A model generated the notes under the pieces. That model worked only from the letters and a program-made list of their open reading frames with translations, ran no database searches and had not been told where the DNA came from. The translations under genes were made by a program, and so were the position numbers. A stretch of DNA of 41,017 nt from the NCBI GenBank assembly GCA_945878525.1, contig CAMCTU010000009.1, forward strand, positions 1-41,017. The letters run 5' to 3'. Position 1 is the first letter of the stretch; each line of letters opens with the position of its first letter. Shown piece by piece: positions 26,432 to 35,718 of this stretch. This DNA comes from Sphingobacterium thalpophilum. GTDB lineage: Bacteria > Bacteroidota > Bacteroidia > Sphingobacteriales > Sphingobacteriaceae.

Positions 26432-27046
26432 TTAAAGAAATTCATCAACTGCTAAATAATCAACCCCGGAAGAAATTGCAAATTCCTGATCAATTTCTGT
26501 AGCGCCAATAATCATGACATCTTTTCTTAATAACTGATGTTCACTAATTATATACGATAAGACGTCAGGATTGGGTTTCAGGTTTATTTCTGAAGCATAA
26601 AATACTCTCATATATTTTTCGAGGCCATTCCACTCTATTTGTCTGATCTTATTCAATTGAACATCAGGCTTACCATTTGTCACCAAAAACAAATGCTTTC
26701 GATCAACAACAATTTCCTGCATCAATTCCAAAATTTGTGAATATAATAATAATTTCAAAGGTAGAATGGCAGTATAATGGAGCCTTTCGAAATTCTCACG
26801 ATACTTATCTTTTAAACCAAAAATTTCTTTTGCCTTATCAAAAATATCCTTATCCCCATGATGCATGTATGCAGTTTTTAAGAAGTCAGTTAGATTTTGA
26901 GAAGTCGGGGAACCTTCAGAAAACTCAATGAAGTTTGCGAAAAGATAATAAACCTGAAGCAAATAGTCCTTTTCAGGATAGATTACATCATCCAGCTCGA
27001 ATACAAAGGCTTTTAGACGTTTATCAAGATCGGTATACTTTAACAT
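26432..27046 (-). CDS. HAD-fold protein with altered active site
   Basis: 204 aa. The fold is that of a haloacid-dehalogenase hydrolase with an alpha-helical cap. Motif I, normally DxDxT, reads FELDDV, so the nucleophile Asp is Glu17. Motif II FLVTNGKP is intact, and the motif III lysine is present in EINLKPNPDVL. Motif IV, normally with a metal-binding Asp after G, reads IIGATEID and has Ala instead. Both changes predict weak or no phosphatase activity. It has a cap region full of YYLF and FERLHY segments. Its own transcript is likely: 162 bp upstream and 55 bp downstream are non-coding. Confidence 0.8.
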   Translation of the reverse strand: MLKYTDLDKRLKAFVFELDDVIYPEKDYLLQVYYLFANFIEFSEGSPTSQNLTDFLKTAYMHHGDKDIFDKAKEIFGLKDKYRENFERLHYTAILPLKLLLYSQILELMQEIVVDRKHLFLVTNGKPDVQLNKIRQIEWNGLEKYMRVFYASEINLKPNPDVLSYIISEHQLLRKDVMIIGATEIDQEFAISSGVDYLAVDEFL

Positions 27047-27208
27047 GATAAATTATAAATACAAAATCAATGATTTTAGAATTGGACTAAATAATAAGAT
27101 GTAAAATTTATTAAAACCTGGGATATAACAAAATGTGATAAAATAATGCTAAAATTCGCGATAATCAGTAAAACATATATCAAACTATTCAAAATGACAA
27201 TCGTTTAA

Positions 27209-27520
27209 TCAAATTTGCAAAATCCATTCCTTTGAACAAGTAATATTAATGCCATATTCTTTAAAAAGCTGATCTGCATTTAATAATTCCTTGATCTCTG
27301 ATCTTTTGAGAGGATATATACACGTAATATTATTGTCAAGGCATAACTTCAACACTTCACTTATAAAAATTGTTGATGAAGCATCGGGCAACTTAAAATA
27401 TTTTTTACCTGGGACTGCCGGCATTTCTATTTGATCAGCAAAATAGACCTCAGATTCATTCAAGAGTCTTTCAAGTTTATAAGCCTGAGAGAAAGATGCT
27501 GCAGTAATTAAAATTGCCAT
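27209..27520 (-). CDS. Small pre-ATP-grasp-like (Rossmann) protein
   Basis: 103 aa. MAILITAASFSQAYKLERLL, then SEVYFADQIEMP and DNNITCIYPLKRSEI, resemble the N-terminal Rossmann-like domain that precedes ATP-grasp domains in carbamoyl-phosphate synthase-like enzymes, but no ATP-grasp domain follows. It starts 2 bp after the stop of lolD, so the two are translated together. Function unknown; a nucleotide or small-ligand-binding role is inference. Confidence 0.6.
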   Translation of the reverse strand: MAILITAASFSQAYKLERLLNESEVYFADQIEMPAVPGKKYFKLPDASSTIFISEVLKLCLDNNITCIYPLKRSEIKELLNADQLFKEYGINITCSKEWILQI

Positions 27521-27522
27521 GA

Positions 27523-28179
27523 CTAATAATTGATAATCAGTCCGTCTTTCATCAAAACTTTTCGATCTGACATGGCAGCCAAGTTATCATTATGGGTAAC
27601 TATTACAAAAGTCTGTTGTAAATTATCACGCAGGTCTGCAAAAAGACGATGCAAACTTTCAGCGTTTTCAGAATCTAAATTACCTGAAGGTTCATCTGCT
27701 AGGATAATTGCTGGTCGATTAACCATGGCCCTGGCCACAGCTACACGTTGTTGCTCGCCTCCTGAAAGTTCATTTGGTTTATGATTTGCCCTGCCTCTCA
27801 GGCCCAAGAGGTCAAGTAGTTCGAATGCTCTAATTTCAGTATCTTTTTTACCATGTTTTGCAATAAATGCTGGTATACAAATATTTTCAAGAGCGGTAAA
27901 TTCTGGCAAAAGATGATGAAACTGAAAAATAAAACCAATGTATTCGTTTCTAAATGCACTTAATTTCCTTGAAGTAAGAGAATTAACGTCAATATTATTT
28001 AACAAAACCTTACCCTGATCGGGGCTATCAAGTGTCCCAATAATATGTAACAATGTACTTTTACCTGCGCCAGATGCTCCGATAATAGTAACGATTTCAG
28101 CCTTGCTGACTTCAAGATCTACCCCTTTTAGGATCTGTAAATTGCCGTATGATTTCTGTATTCCCTTTGCCTGAAGCAT
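27523..28179 (-). CDS. lolD: ABC transporter ATP-binding protein, LolD type
   Basis: 218 aa. Walker A GASGAGKS at residues 34-41, Q-loop [18 protein letters not shown], signature [15 protein letters not shown], Walker [14 protein letters not shown] and the H-loop VTHN are all intact. LolD pulls lipoproteins out of the inner membrane with the permeases LolC/LolE, which are not in this window. In Bacteroidetes this ATPase is commonly a lone gene. It is coupled to the 103-aa gene downstream (2 bp). The MacB family is close, so the substrate is not fixed by sequence. Confidence 0.85.
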   Translation of the reverse strand: MLQAKGIQKSYGNLQILKGVDLEVSKAEIVTIIGASGAGKSTLLHIIGTLDSPDQGKVLLNNIDVNSLTSRKLSAFRNEYIGFIFQFHHLLPEFTALENICIPAFIAKHGKKDTEIRAFELLDLLGLRGRANHKPNELSGGEQQRVAVARAMVNRPAIILADEPSGNLDSENAESLHRLFADLRDNLQQTFVIVTHNDNLAAMSDRKVLMKDGLIINY

Positions 28180-28326
28180 GAATAATAATCTTGTGAATAT
28201 GCAAATGTGCGAATTGTTTATTAATCTTTGCCTTTGGTCAAAAAAATAGCTTAAATTTCAAAAAAACAGCCCATACTATTTTTAGGTTGGCAATAAAAAC
28301 GTAGTTTTACGACAAATAACAAGTAA

Positions 28327-29523
28327 ATGAATATTCACGAATATCAGGGAAAAGCAATTTTAAAAAGCTTTGGTGTCAGAGTCCAGGAAGGTATTGTTGC
28401 TGATACTGCAGAACAAGCTGTTGATGCCGCAAAGAAATTAAAAGTCGATTATAATTCCGACTGGGTGGTTATAAAAGCCCAAATTCATGCCGGAGGTAGA
28501 GGGAAAGGCGGTGGTGTTAAATTGGCTAAAAATTTAGAAGAAGTTAAAGATAAAGCAGGGCAGATCATTGGAATGCAATTAGTTACACCTCAAACTGGAC
28601 CTGAAGGAAAACTGGTAAGTAAAGTTTTAGTTGCACAGGATGTGTACTACCCAGGCGAGAGCGAGACAAAAGAATTTTATGTCAGTGTATTGCTTGACAG
28701 ATCCAGAGGTCGAAACATCATTATGTACTCTACAGAAGGTGGAATGGACATTGAAGAAGTTGCAGAACACACTCCCCATTTAATATTTAAAGAAGAAATA
28801 GATCCTAAAGTTGGTCTTCAGGGTTTTCAGGCTCGTAAGATAGCCTTCAACCTGGGATTAAGCGGTGATGCTTTTAAAGATATGACCAAATTCATAGCCT
28901 CTTTATATAAGGCTTATGAAGCGACTGATTCCTCTATGTTTGAGATCAACCCGGTTTTAAAAACATCTGACAATAAAATTCTGGCAGTTGATGCAAAAGT
29001 AAACCTTGATGATAACGGACTTTTCCGCCATCCTGATTTTGCAGCTATGCGGGATACATCTGAAGAAGATCCTACTGAAGTTGAAGCGAGCAAATCAAAC
29101 CTGAACTATGTTAAACTTGACGGAAACGTAGGTTGTATGGTTAATGGTGCAGGTCTTGCAATGGCCACAATGGATATCATTAAACTTGCTGGTGGTGAGC
29201 CTGCAAATTTCCTTGATGTTGGTGGAACTGCAAATGCAGAAACAGTAAAGGCAGGATTTAATATCATCCTTTCAGATCCAAATGTAAAAGCGATTCTGAT
29301 TAATATCTTTGGTGGTATTGTACGCTGTGACCGTGTAGCTCAAGGTGTTATTGATGCTTACAAGGAAATAGGAAACATTCCTGTGCCAATTATTGTTCGT
29401 CTTCAGGGAACTAATGCTGTAGAAGCTAAAAAATTAATTGATGAATCAGGATTGAAAGTTTATTCAGCGATTCTGTTGAAAGAAGCTGCTGGACTTGTAA
29501 CGAAGGTTTTAGAAGAGAAATAA
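28327..29523 (+). CDS. sucC: Succinyl-CoA ligase (ADP-forming), beta subunit
   Basis: 398 aa, normal length. The N-terminal ATP-grasp begins [19 protein letters not shown], and [14 protein letters not shown] and the Mg/nucleotide contact residues in EINP are present. The C-terminal ligase-CoA domain has [35 protein letters not shown] and [11 protein letters not shown]. It converts succinyl-CoA to succinate in the TCA cycle together with sucD, which is not adjacent here. It is monocistronic, with its own terminator. Confidence 0.97.
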   Translation: MNIHEYQGKAILKSFGVRVQEGIVADTAEQAVDAAKKLKVDYNSDWVVIKAQIHAGGRGKGGGVKLAKNLEEVKDKAGQIIGMQLVTPQTGPEGKLVSKVLVAQDVYYPGESETKEFYVSVLLDRSRGRNIIMYSTEGGMDIEEVAEHTPHLIFKEEIDPKVGLQGFQARKIAFNLGLSGDAFKDMTKFIASLYKAYEATDSSMFEINPVLKTSDNKILAVDAKVNLDDNGLFRHPDFAAMRDTSEEDPTEVEASKSNLNYVKLDGNVGCMVNGAGLAMATMDIIKLAGGEPANFLDVGGTANAETVKAGFNIILSDPNVKAILINIFGGIVRCDRVAQGVIDAYKEIGNIPVPIIVRLQGTNAVEAKKLIDESGLKVYSAILLKEAAGLVTKVLEEK

Positions 29524-29545
29524 ACAAGGGTTTTACCCAAATATC

Positions 29546-29575
29546 AAGCCGCTGAACGAAAATCAGCGGCTTTTT
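29546..29575 (+). terminator. Terminator of sucC
   Basis: AAGCCGCTGA pairs with TCAGCGGCTT (10 bp, perfect) with a 7-nt loop and is followed by five T. It begins 23 bp after the sucC stop. Confidence 0.92.
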
Positions 29576-29612
29576 ACTTCAGAATTATACGAATCGAACT
29601 ATTAGATATAAC

Positions 29613-29640
29613 AAAAAAGGGAGCACGAGGCTCCCTTTTC
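29613..29640 (-). terminator. Terminator of the thrS-infC-rpmI-rplT operon
   Basis: AAGGGAGC and GCTCCCTT pair with a 5-nt loop; on the minus strand the hairpin runs into a T-rich stretch. It lies 20 bp after the rplT stop at 29661. With the sucC terminator it closes two converging transcripts. Confidence 0.85.
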
Positions 29641-29660
29641 TTATTTATGATATCGAGAAT

Positions 29661-30005
29661 CTATTTCACAGTATCAACTACAGCTTTAAAAGCTTCAGGG
29701 TGATTCATCGCAAGATCAGCTAAAACTTTACGGTTCAAACCATTTCCTTTAGCAGTTAATTTCCCCATTAATACAGAGTAAGATAAACCGTGCTGACGTG
29801 CTCCTGCGTTAATACGCTGAATCCACAAAGCCCTGAATTCTCTTTTCTTGGTTTTACGGTCACGGTATGCATATTGCAAACCTTTCTCGACTGTGTTTTT
29901 AGCAACGGTAAAAACCTTGCTTCTGGATCCCCAATAGCCTTTGGCTAAATCTAAGACCTTTTTTCTTCTTCTTCTTGACGCTACTGCGTTAACCGAACGT
30001 GGCAT
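29661..30005 (-). CDS. rplT: 50S ribosomal protein L20
   Basis: 114 aa, normal length. Opens [20 protein letters not shown] and has the family block [20 protein letters not shown]. It binds 23S rRNA early in 50S assembly and in several bacteria represses its own operon. It lies 77 bp after rpmI. Confidence 0.98.
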   Translation of the reverse strand: MPRSVNAVASRRRRKKVLDLAKGYWGSRSKVFTVAKNTVEKGLQYAYRDRKTKKREFRALWIQRINAGARQHGLSYSVLMGKLTAKGNGLNRKVLADLAMNHPEAFKAVVDTVK

Positions 30006-30082
30006 GTTTTGTTGTTTTTTGGTAAGCGGTGTTCCTTTGAAGAAACTTTAAAACCTGATACCTGGTTAAATTAATTTGTTAA

Positions 30083-30283
30083 TTATTTACCGATTGTAAG
30101 CATACGTTTAACGTTGCCCATATCAGCGTCAGAAACTAAACTTGTCTGACCTAAAGCACGCTTACGTTTGTTGCTCATCTTGGTTAAGATGTGGCTCTTG
30201 AAAGCGTTCTTTCTTTTGATTTTACCTGTTCCAGTAAGCTTAAAACGCTTTTTTGCACTGGAGCACGTTTTCATTTTTGGCAT
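30083..30283 (-). CDS. rpmI: 50S ribosomal protein L35
   Basis: 66 aa. [36 protein letters not shown] and the closing VKRMLTIGK match L35. It is in the standard infC-rpmI-rplT order. The 103 bp between infC and rpmI contain strong inverted repeats that may regulate it. Confidence 0.97.
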   Translation of the reverse strand: MPKMKTCSSAKKRFKLTGTGKIKRKNAFKSHILTKMSNKRKRALGQTSLVSDADMGNVKRMLTIGK

Positions 30284-30298
30284 AACTCTATTATATTT

Positions 30299-30380
30299 AT
30301 TTGTCTATTATTTGATTTGTCTATTTGTCATTGAACGATATGCCTAATAGACAAATCGAGCAATCCGACAGCTATCGGAT
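30299..30380 (-). promoter_or_regulatory. Inverted repeats in the infC-rpmI gap
   Basis: ATTTGTCTATTA at 30299-30310 is the exact reverse complement of TAATAGACAAAT at 30345-30356. A second ATTTGTCTAT lies at 30315-30324, so the 30345-30356 arm can pair with either. Upstream in the transcript, ATCCGA/TCGGAT at 30363-30380 forms a small 6-bp hairpin with a 6-nt loop just after the infC stop. In E. coli and Firmicutes the L20 protein represses this operon through leader RNA; a similar role here is inference. Confidence 0.5.
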
Positions 30381-30386
30381 GACAAA

Positions 30387-30959
30387 TTATCTTTTACCTG
30401 CGTTTTTAGGTGCAACGGTCAAAAACATCCGTTTTCCTTCAAGTTTGGGTAGTTGTTCTACTTTACCAACATCCTCCAATGCCTGAGCAAATTTTAATAA
30501 AAGGATTTCTCCCTGCTCTTTATACACAATTGCACGTCCTTTAAAATGAACATATGCACGTACTTTCTCTCCATTCTCAAGGAATCCAATTGCATGTTTC
30601 AGTTTGAACTGAAAATCGTGATCATTGGTATTAGGTCCAAAACGAATCTCTTTAATGACCGTTTGTTTTGCATTGGACTTAATTTCCTTCATTTTCTTCT
30701 TCTGCTCGTATATAAACTTGTTGTAGTCAACAATTTTACATACTGGCGGAACTGCATTTGGGGAAATTTCAACAAGGTCAAGATCCTGTTCTATAGCCAT
30801 AGCTAAGGCTTCTCTGAACGGATAAATACCAGTCTCTACGTTATCACCAGTCAAGCGCACTTCAGGCGCTCTGATCAAATCATTGATCTTGTGTTCTGCT
30901 TCTTTCTTTTTAAATGGAGGTCGTGGTCCTCTGTTAAAGCCTGGTCTTCCTAATGCCAA
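30387..30959 (-). CDS. infC: Translation initiation factor IF-3, non-AUG start
   Basis: 190 aa. [36 protein letters not shown] and [19 protein letters not shown] are the IF-3 N-domain and linker; the C-domain includes [18 protein letters not shown]. The frame has no ATG between the in-frame thrS stop at 30972-30974 and the N-domain. The best start is TTG at 30957-30959, with ATA two codons upstream as another possibility. Such starts are expected for infC, because IF-3 discriminates against them and so limits its own synthesis. It lies 12 bp after thrS and in the same frame. A Bacteroidetes-typical N-terminal basic tail ([13 protein letters not shown]) is present. Confidence 0.95.
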   Translation of the reverse strand: MALGRPGFNRGPRPPFKKKEAEHKINDLIRAPEVRLTGDNVETGIYPFREALAMAIEQDLDLVEISPNAVPPVCKIVDYNKFIYEQKKKMKEIKSNAKQTVIKEIRFGPNTNDHDFQFKLKHAIGFLENGEKVRAYVHFKGRAIVYKEQGEILLLKFAQALEDVGKVEQLPKLEGKRMFLTVAPKNAGKR

Positions 30960-30971
30960 ATTTATATTTAC

Positions 30972-32897
30972 TTAAATTGTTATTTCTTTAACTAATTGAT
31001 TACTAAACTCTTGTATACTCATGCTACCTACATCACCTTGACCATGTCTTCTAACAGAAATCATGCCGTCATTCATTTCCTTCTCACCTATTATCAACAT
31101 GTAAGGTATTTTCTTGACTTCCGCATCTCTTATTTTACGGCCAATCTTTTCATCACGAGAGTCAATCAAGCCGCGAATATCGGAATTATTAAGCGATTCT
31201 AAAACTTTTTTTGCATAATCCTCATATTTTTCAGAGATTGGAAGAACGATAAATTGCTCCGGTGTCAGCCATAATGGAAATTCACCTGCACAATGCTCAA
31301 TCAATACAGCCACAAAACGTTCAAGTGAACCAAAAGGTGCTCTATGAATCATCACCGGGCGATGTTTCTGATTATCACTTCCGGTATACTCTAGTTCAAA
31401 TCGTTCAGGTAAATTATAATCCACCTGAATAGTACCCAACTGCCACTTTCTACCCAAGGCATCCTTCACCATGAAATCTAGCTTAGGACCATAAAACGCG
31501 GCTTCTCCAAGTTCAATTACAGTTGTCAATCCTTTTTCCTCTGCTGCTTCGATGATTGCAGATTCAGCTAATTGCCAGTTTTCATCACTGCCAATATATT
31601 TCGCTTTATTCTCAGGGTCACGAAGAGAAATTTGTGCTGTATAATTATCAAATCCTAAAGCCTTGAATACATAGAGAACAAGATCAATCACTTTCTTAAA
31701 CTCTTCTTTTACCTGATCCGGACGGCAAAATAAATGTGCATCATCCTGTGTAAAACCACGAACACGTGTCAGACCATGTAACTCACCACTCTGCTCATAC
31801 CGATAAACAGTTCCAAACTCTGCGTACCTTACCGGAAGATCTTTATAAGAACGGGGCTTGGTTTTATAGATCTCGCAGTGATGCGGACAATTCATAGGTT
31901 TTAAAAAGAACTCCTCTCCTTCCTGCGGTGTTTTTATTGGCTGAAATGAATCAGCCCCATATTTTTCATAATGTCCGGAGGTGATATACAAATTCTTGTG
32001 GCCGATATGCGGAGTAATTACCTGTTCATATCCTGATTTTACCTGTGCCCTTTGAAGGAAATTTACAAGCTTCTCCCTTAGTGCAGCACCTTTTGGAAGC
32101 CATAAAGGCAATCCCATACCCACCTTATCTGAAAATGCAAAAAGCTCCAGTTCCTTACCCAATTTACGGTGATCACGCTTTTTTGCTTCCTCGATCATGT
32201 GAAGGTAATCAGTTAGCTCACTTTGTTTAGGATAAGTTACACCATAGATACGGGTCAATTGCTTTCTACTCTCATCCCCTCTCCAGTATGCCCCTGCAAC
32301 GTTCATAAGCTTTACAGCTTTAATGAACCCTGTGTTCGGAATATGTGGCCCGCGGCACAGATCAGTAAAATTACCCTGAGTATAAAAAGTAATTGAACCA
32401 TCACTCAGATCTTTTATCAGATCCAGCTTGTACTCATCATCCTTTTCTGTAAAATATTTAATGGCGTCTGCTTTGGAAACTGCCTGTCGTGAAAAGTCAG
32501 ATTTCAGTCTGGCTAGCTCAAGTATTTTATCTTCAATCTGCTTAAAATCGTCAGAAGAAAATTCGCGATCTCCAAAATCAACATCATAATAAAACCCAGT
32601 TTCGATTGCCGGACCAATCCCAAATTTGGTACCCGGATATAATGCCTCAAGGGCCTCTGCCATCAGGTGAGCAGAAGAATGCCAGAAGGTAGCTTTTCCA
32701 TCCTGATCATTCCAGGTGAGTAATTTTACTATTGAATCTGATTGTATCGGCCGACTTGAGTCCCAAACTTGACCGTTAACCTCTGCGGCTAAAACATTTC
32801 TTGCTAAACCTTCGGATATTGAAAGTGCGATTTGATGTGCTGTGATCCCCTGTTCGTATTCACGAACATTACCATCAGGAAGTGTGATTTTGATCAT
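30972..32897 (-). CDS. thrS: Threonyl-tRNA synthetase
   Basis: 641 aa, full length. Residues 1-60 form the TGS domain ([20 protein letters not shown]). The editing domain has [11 protein letters not shown] and the later [12 protein letters not shown] with its Cys and His. The class II catalytic core has [11 protein letters not shown] (zinc ligand Cys), the motif 2 block [20 protein letters not shown] and motif 3 [11 protein letters not shown]. The C-terminal anticodon-binding domain ends [10 protein letters not shown]. It charges tRNA-Thr and clears mischarged Ser. The leader contains two anticodon-loop-like hairpins and suggests autoregulation. Confidence 0.98.
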   Translation of the reverse strand: MIKITLPDGNVREYEQGITAHQIALSISEGLARNVLAAEVNGQVWDSSRPIQSDSIVKLLTWNDQDGKATFWHSSAHLMAEALEALYPGTKFGIGPAIETGFYYDVDFGDREFSSDDFKQIEDKILELARLKSDFSRQAVSKADAIKYFTEKDDEYKLDLIKDLSDGSITFYTQGNFTDLCRGPHIPNTGFIKAVKLMNVAGAYWRGDESRKQLTRIYGVTYPKQSELTDYLHMIEEAKKRDHRKLGKELELFAFSDKVGMGLPLWLPKGAALREKLVNFLQRAQVKSGYEQVITPHIGHKNLYITSGHYEKYGADSFQPIKTPQEGEEFFLKPMNCPHHCEIYKTKPRSYKDLPVRYAEFGTVYRYEQSGELHGLTRVRGFTQDDAHLFCRPDQVKEEFKKVIDLVLYVFKALGFDNYTAQISLRDPENKAKYIGSDENWQLAESAIIEAAEEKGLTTVIELGEAAFYGPKLDFMVKDALGRKWQLGTIQVDYNLPERFELEYTGSDNQKHRPVMIHRAPFGSLERFVAVLIEHCAGEFPLWLTPEQFIVLPISEKYEDYAKKVLESLNNSDIRGLIDSRDEKIGRKIRDAEVKKIPYMLIIGEKEMNDGMISVRRHGQGDVGSMSIQEFSNQLVKEITI

Positions 32898-32957
32898 CTA
32901 CAAAATGATTTATAGGTTATAATTAAAAATATTTAAATGATCACCTACAAAGTGATC
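32893..32957 (-). promoter_or_regulatory. Candidate thrS translational operator: two tRNA-Thr anticodon-arm mimics
   Basis: Read as mRNA (minus strand), hairpin 1 is GAUCAC-UUUGUAG-GUGAUC at 32957-32939: a perfect 6-bp stem with a 7-nt loop. Hairpin 2 is AUCAU-UUUGUAG-AUGAU at 32909-32893: a 5-bp stem with the same loop. In tRNA numbering the loop reads U32 U33 U34 G35 U36 A37 G38, that is anticodon UGU of tRNA-Thr, with the universal U33 and a purine at 37. The thrS start codon is the first three bases of the 3' strand of hairpin 2. The stems differ in sequence while the loops are identical. E. coli thrS is repressed by its own enzyme through hairpins that imitate tRNA-Thr; this arrangement would do the same. 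Confidence 0.65.
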
Positions 32958-33470
32958 TTCAATTCAAAAGCTAAATTAGAATATTTTGGCTGATTTTCCA
33001 TGCGAAAACAAGTGTTTGGGCAAGGAAAATTACTTTTAAAATAGGGGTCTATGATTTAGGCAATCATAAAACATGCCTTTATCCATATCGCTGAATAGCC
33101 ATGTGCTTTGACTCCGGGGTAATGATCCAGACGATGTTTTTGTTGAACAACTTGGGTTTAACCAAATAAGAGGAGTTTAATGTTCAATCTATCGGGCTAA
33201 AGCCCAATGTAAATTTCCTAACATTTTGCTGAATTCTGAGCTAAAGTCCGCCCGGATGAACTCCGTTAGGACTAGCCCGAACTAATCAAATTTATTGAGT
33301 CGAGCATTGTAAAGGACATTATGCCCAGCCTTTACAAAAATTTAAATGGTATTAAACGCAGTCTGAGGTTATAACTTATCAATAATTCGGAGTGTAAATA
33401 ATTCGATGTTCATATCCTTTAAACAGATTCTTTACGGAGGAGGAGAATGTTGCTGAATTCCGAAAAATAA
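32958..33470. other. Non-coding gap between thrS and the UMF1 transporter gene
   Basis: About 510 bp without a convincing reading frame, tRNA or promoter match. Apart from the thrS operator it contains one palindromic element (33192-33280). Confidence 0.6.
33192..33280. repeat. Small palindromic element (REP/MITE-like)
   Basis: TCGGGCT at 33192-33198 and AGCCCGA at 33274-33280 are inverted ends. GGGCTAAAGCCC lies at the left end, and an inner hairpin is formed by AGTCC (33245-33249) with CGGA, TCCG and GGACT (33269-33273). The GC content is higher than the surroundings. This has the look of an intergenic repeat, but copies elsewhere cannot be checked from one window. Confidence 0.45.
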
Positions 33471-34781
33471 CTAATTAGAAGTCAAACTATCTGAACTTTC
33501 TGTTTTGATAAAAAAGATAGAGCACAATATCAACAAACCACAAACAAAAAATCCGGCCAGACTGATAGCAGAATTACGCATACTACCAGTAAATTCTTCT
33601 ATATAAGCAAAACTAAAAAGACCGATAACAATTGCAATCTTTTCTGTTACATCATAAAAACTAAAAAATGATGCAGTATCAGGTGTATTTTGGGGTAAAA
33701 ATTTAGAGTAAGTAGATCTGGATATTGATTGAATACCACCCATTACTAATCCCACTACAGCTGCAATAATGTAAAACTGCGTTTCATTTTCAATATAATA
33801 GGCTGCAACACATACTCCAATCCAAACAGAGAGAACTACTATTATCACCTGAATATTACCATATTTTTTGGCAAAATTTGACATAATCAAGGCACCAATA
33901 ATCGCCACTAATTGAATTATTAGAATAATAGCAATCAATTTTGAGGTGCCAAGTTTCAGCACTTTTTCGCCAAATCCAGCAGCAACGAGCATGATTGTTT
34001 GTACTCCCATTGAATAAAAAAAGAATGCGAATAAAAATCTTTTTAAAATGATCATCGTTTTGAGCTGATTCCAGACTTTTATAAGTTCCTGAAATCCATT
34101 TTTAACTGTACTTTTTGTTATCTTATCGTAGTTAGGACTTCCAGCAGGCAAGTTCTTAAAAGGAATCTGAGCAAAAGTAATCCACCAGATTCCAACCAAT
34201 AGAAAGGACAAACGCGCGGGTAAAGAACCATCAGTTATTCCAAAAAGTTCAGGCTTAAGGACAAAAATAAAGCAAATTATCTGCAGAAGAACACTACCAA
34301 CATAACCATATGCAAATCCCTTGGCACTTACCTTATCTTGTTGATCAACAGTTGCAATTTCAGGTAAATACGAATTATTAAACATTACTCCGCCGATATA
34401 ACCAATCGCAGCCAGGGTAAAACAGATGATTCCGAATTCAAGGGTTTCAAGTTTAAAGAAAAATAAACCGGCACAAGATATACTTCCGAGGTAAGTGAAA
34501 GCTTTCATGAAAATCTTCTTATTGCCTCTAAAATCAGCAATTGATGATAATACAGGTAATAATAAAGCCATTATCAAATAAGCCATAGAAAGCGCATAAT
34601 TTGATAGAGCTGTGTTTGTAAAAGTCCTTCCAAAGAATGTTACTTTATCCCCGAATTCCTCTGTGGTAGTAATAATCGTGTAGTATGCCGGAAAAATTGT
34701 GGACGTAATGACCAGATTGTAAGCAGAATTAGACCAGTCGAACATGGCCCAGGCTTTAATCGTCTCTTTATTATTTCGCAT
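33471..34781 (-). CDS. MFS transporter, UMF1/Atg22-like
   Basis: 436 aa with about 12 hydrophobic segments. The opening KAWAMFDWSNSAYNLVITST, then IFPAYY, is the hallmark of the UMF1 (vacuole effluxer Atg22-like) group. Later landmarks are MFNNSYLPEIA and GGIQSISRSTYSKFLPQ. It is an inner-membrane permease with unknown substrate in bacteria. It stands alone: 107 bp to the next gene, 570 bp to thrS. Confidence 0.92.
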   Translation of the reverse strand: MRNNKETIKAWAMFDWSNSAYNLVITSTIFPAYYTIITTTEEFGDKVTFFGRTFTNTALSNYALSMAYLIMALLLPVLSSIADFRGNKKIFMKAFTYLGSISCAGLFFFKLETLEFGIICFTLAAIGYIGGVMFNNSYLPEIATVDQQDKVSAKGFAYGYVGSVLLQIICFIFVLKPELFGITDGSLPARLSFLLVGIWWITFAQIPFKNLPAGSPNYDKITKSTVKNGFQELIKVWNQLKTMIILKRFLFAFFFYSMGVQTIMLVAAGFGEKVLKLGTSKLIAIILIIQLVAIIGALIMSNFAKKYGNIQVIIVVLSVWIGVCVAAYYIENETQFYIIAAVVGLVMGGIQSISRSTYSKFLPQNTPDTASFFSFYDVTEKIAIVIGLFSFAYIEEFTGSMRNSAISLAGFFVCGLLILCSIFFIKTESSDSLTSN

Positions 34782-34888
34782 TGTCTAAAGTTATAGCAAA
34801 TAAACAGAAAAAGTCCAAAATTGCTTATTATTAGATTAACTGCAAGCTCAAAGTAACAATTATTTTATTGCATCAGAATTAAATGTAA

Positions 34889-35611
34889 TTAATTTATGCT
34901 TCTAACTGTTGATGAGCCTAATTCATCTTTTTGAATTTTAGAAGGTTTTCCCTTGTACTCAACGTCACTTGCACCTGTAGAATTTACTTCCAAAGTATTT
35001 AATACATTTATACGAGATTTGCTTGCTCCGGTACTATTAATACGGTATTCTCCAACAATAAAATCAATGGCTTCTACAGAACTTGATCCGGTCATTTCCA
35101 GGTCATGACTTCCGGCCTGACCCTTCAAAATTATTTCAGAGGATCCACTGGTGAAAGTAAATAATGATTTAATATTGAGATCAAGCATTAACTTTGATGA
35201 ACCCCTAAGATTTAGATCAAGATCATTTAAGCTTAATCTTCCTTCGCTCAAAATTTCTACAGAACCTGAAGACTCAATTTTTTGAAAGTCCTTTGAACTT
35301 AAAAATACAGTGACCGGTCCCGGATCGCAAAAATTTCCCTCAAAATCAATTATTAAGGTGCTTCCACTTAGTCTGGTACGAATCTCTTTCTGAATATTAT
35401 CATCGGCTAAAATTCTGATTGAACTTGTTGAGTCCTGGCTGAGTATGATCTTAAGAGACCCACTGGTTTCAATTTGATTGAATGTTCCAATTTCTCTTCT
35501 CTCAGTAACCTGATTACCTGAACCATAAATACAATCGAATCCACCGCAGGATGATAATAAAAGAACACCTAAGAATAAATAGGCAAATGAATTCAAAGGG
35601 GAATTTCTCAT
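34889..35611 (-). CDS. DUF2807 (head GIN domain) lipoprotein
   Basis: 240 aa. The lipoprotein signal ends LLLSSC with Cys22. The mature part is the putative auto-transporter adhesin head GIN fold: repeated short strands such as FNQIETSGSLKIILSQ, VTVFLSSKDFQKIESSGSVE and LEMTGSSSVEAID, in which SGS/TGS turns recur every 15-20 residues and form a right-handed beta-helix. It is on the cell surface or in the periplasm, function unknown. Confidence 0.9.
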   Translation of the reverse strand: MRNSPLNSFAYLFLGVLLLSSCGGFDCIYGSGNQVTERREIGTFNQIETSGSLKIILSQDSTSSIRILADDNIQKEIRTRLSGSTLIIDFEGNFCDPGPVTVFLSSKDFQKIESSGSVEILSEGRLSLNDLDLNLRGSSKLMLDLNIKSLFTFTSGSSEIILKGQAGSHDLEMTGSSSVEAIDFIVGEYRINSTGASKSRINVLNTLEVNSTGASDVEYKGKPSKIQKDELGSSTVRSIN

Positions 35612-35718
35612 GGTCTTTTCTATTTTGATAACAAACGCAATAATTATGCTACAATATAAATAAACAAAACTTAGAAATTGAGGATTTTAATAATCATCCA
35701 GTAGTCGAACACCGCCTT

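Noticed and set aside
28200-28326. Promoter for sucC (AATCTTTG near 28223)
   Set aside because: It differs from TAnnTTTG at the first base and has no -33 TTG, so I do not list it.
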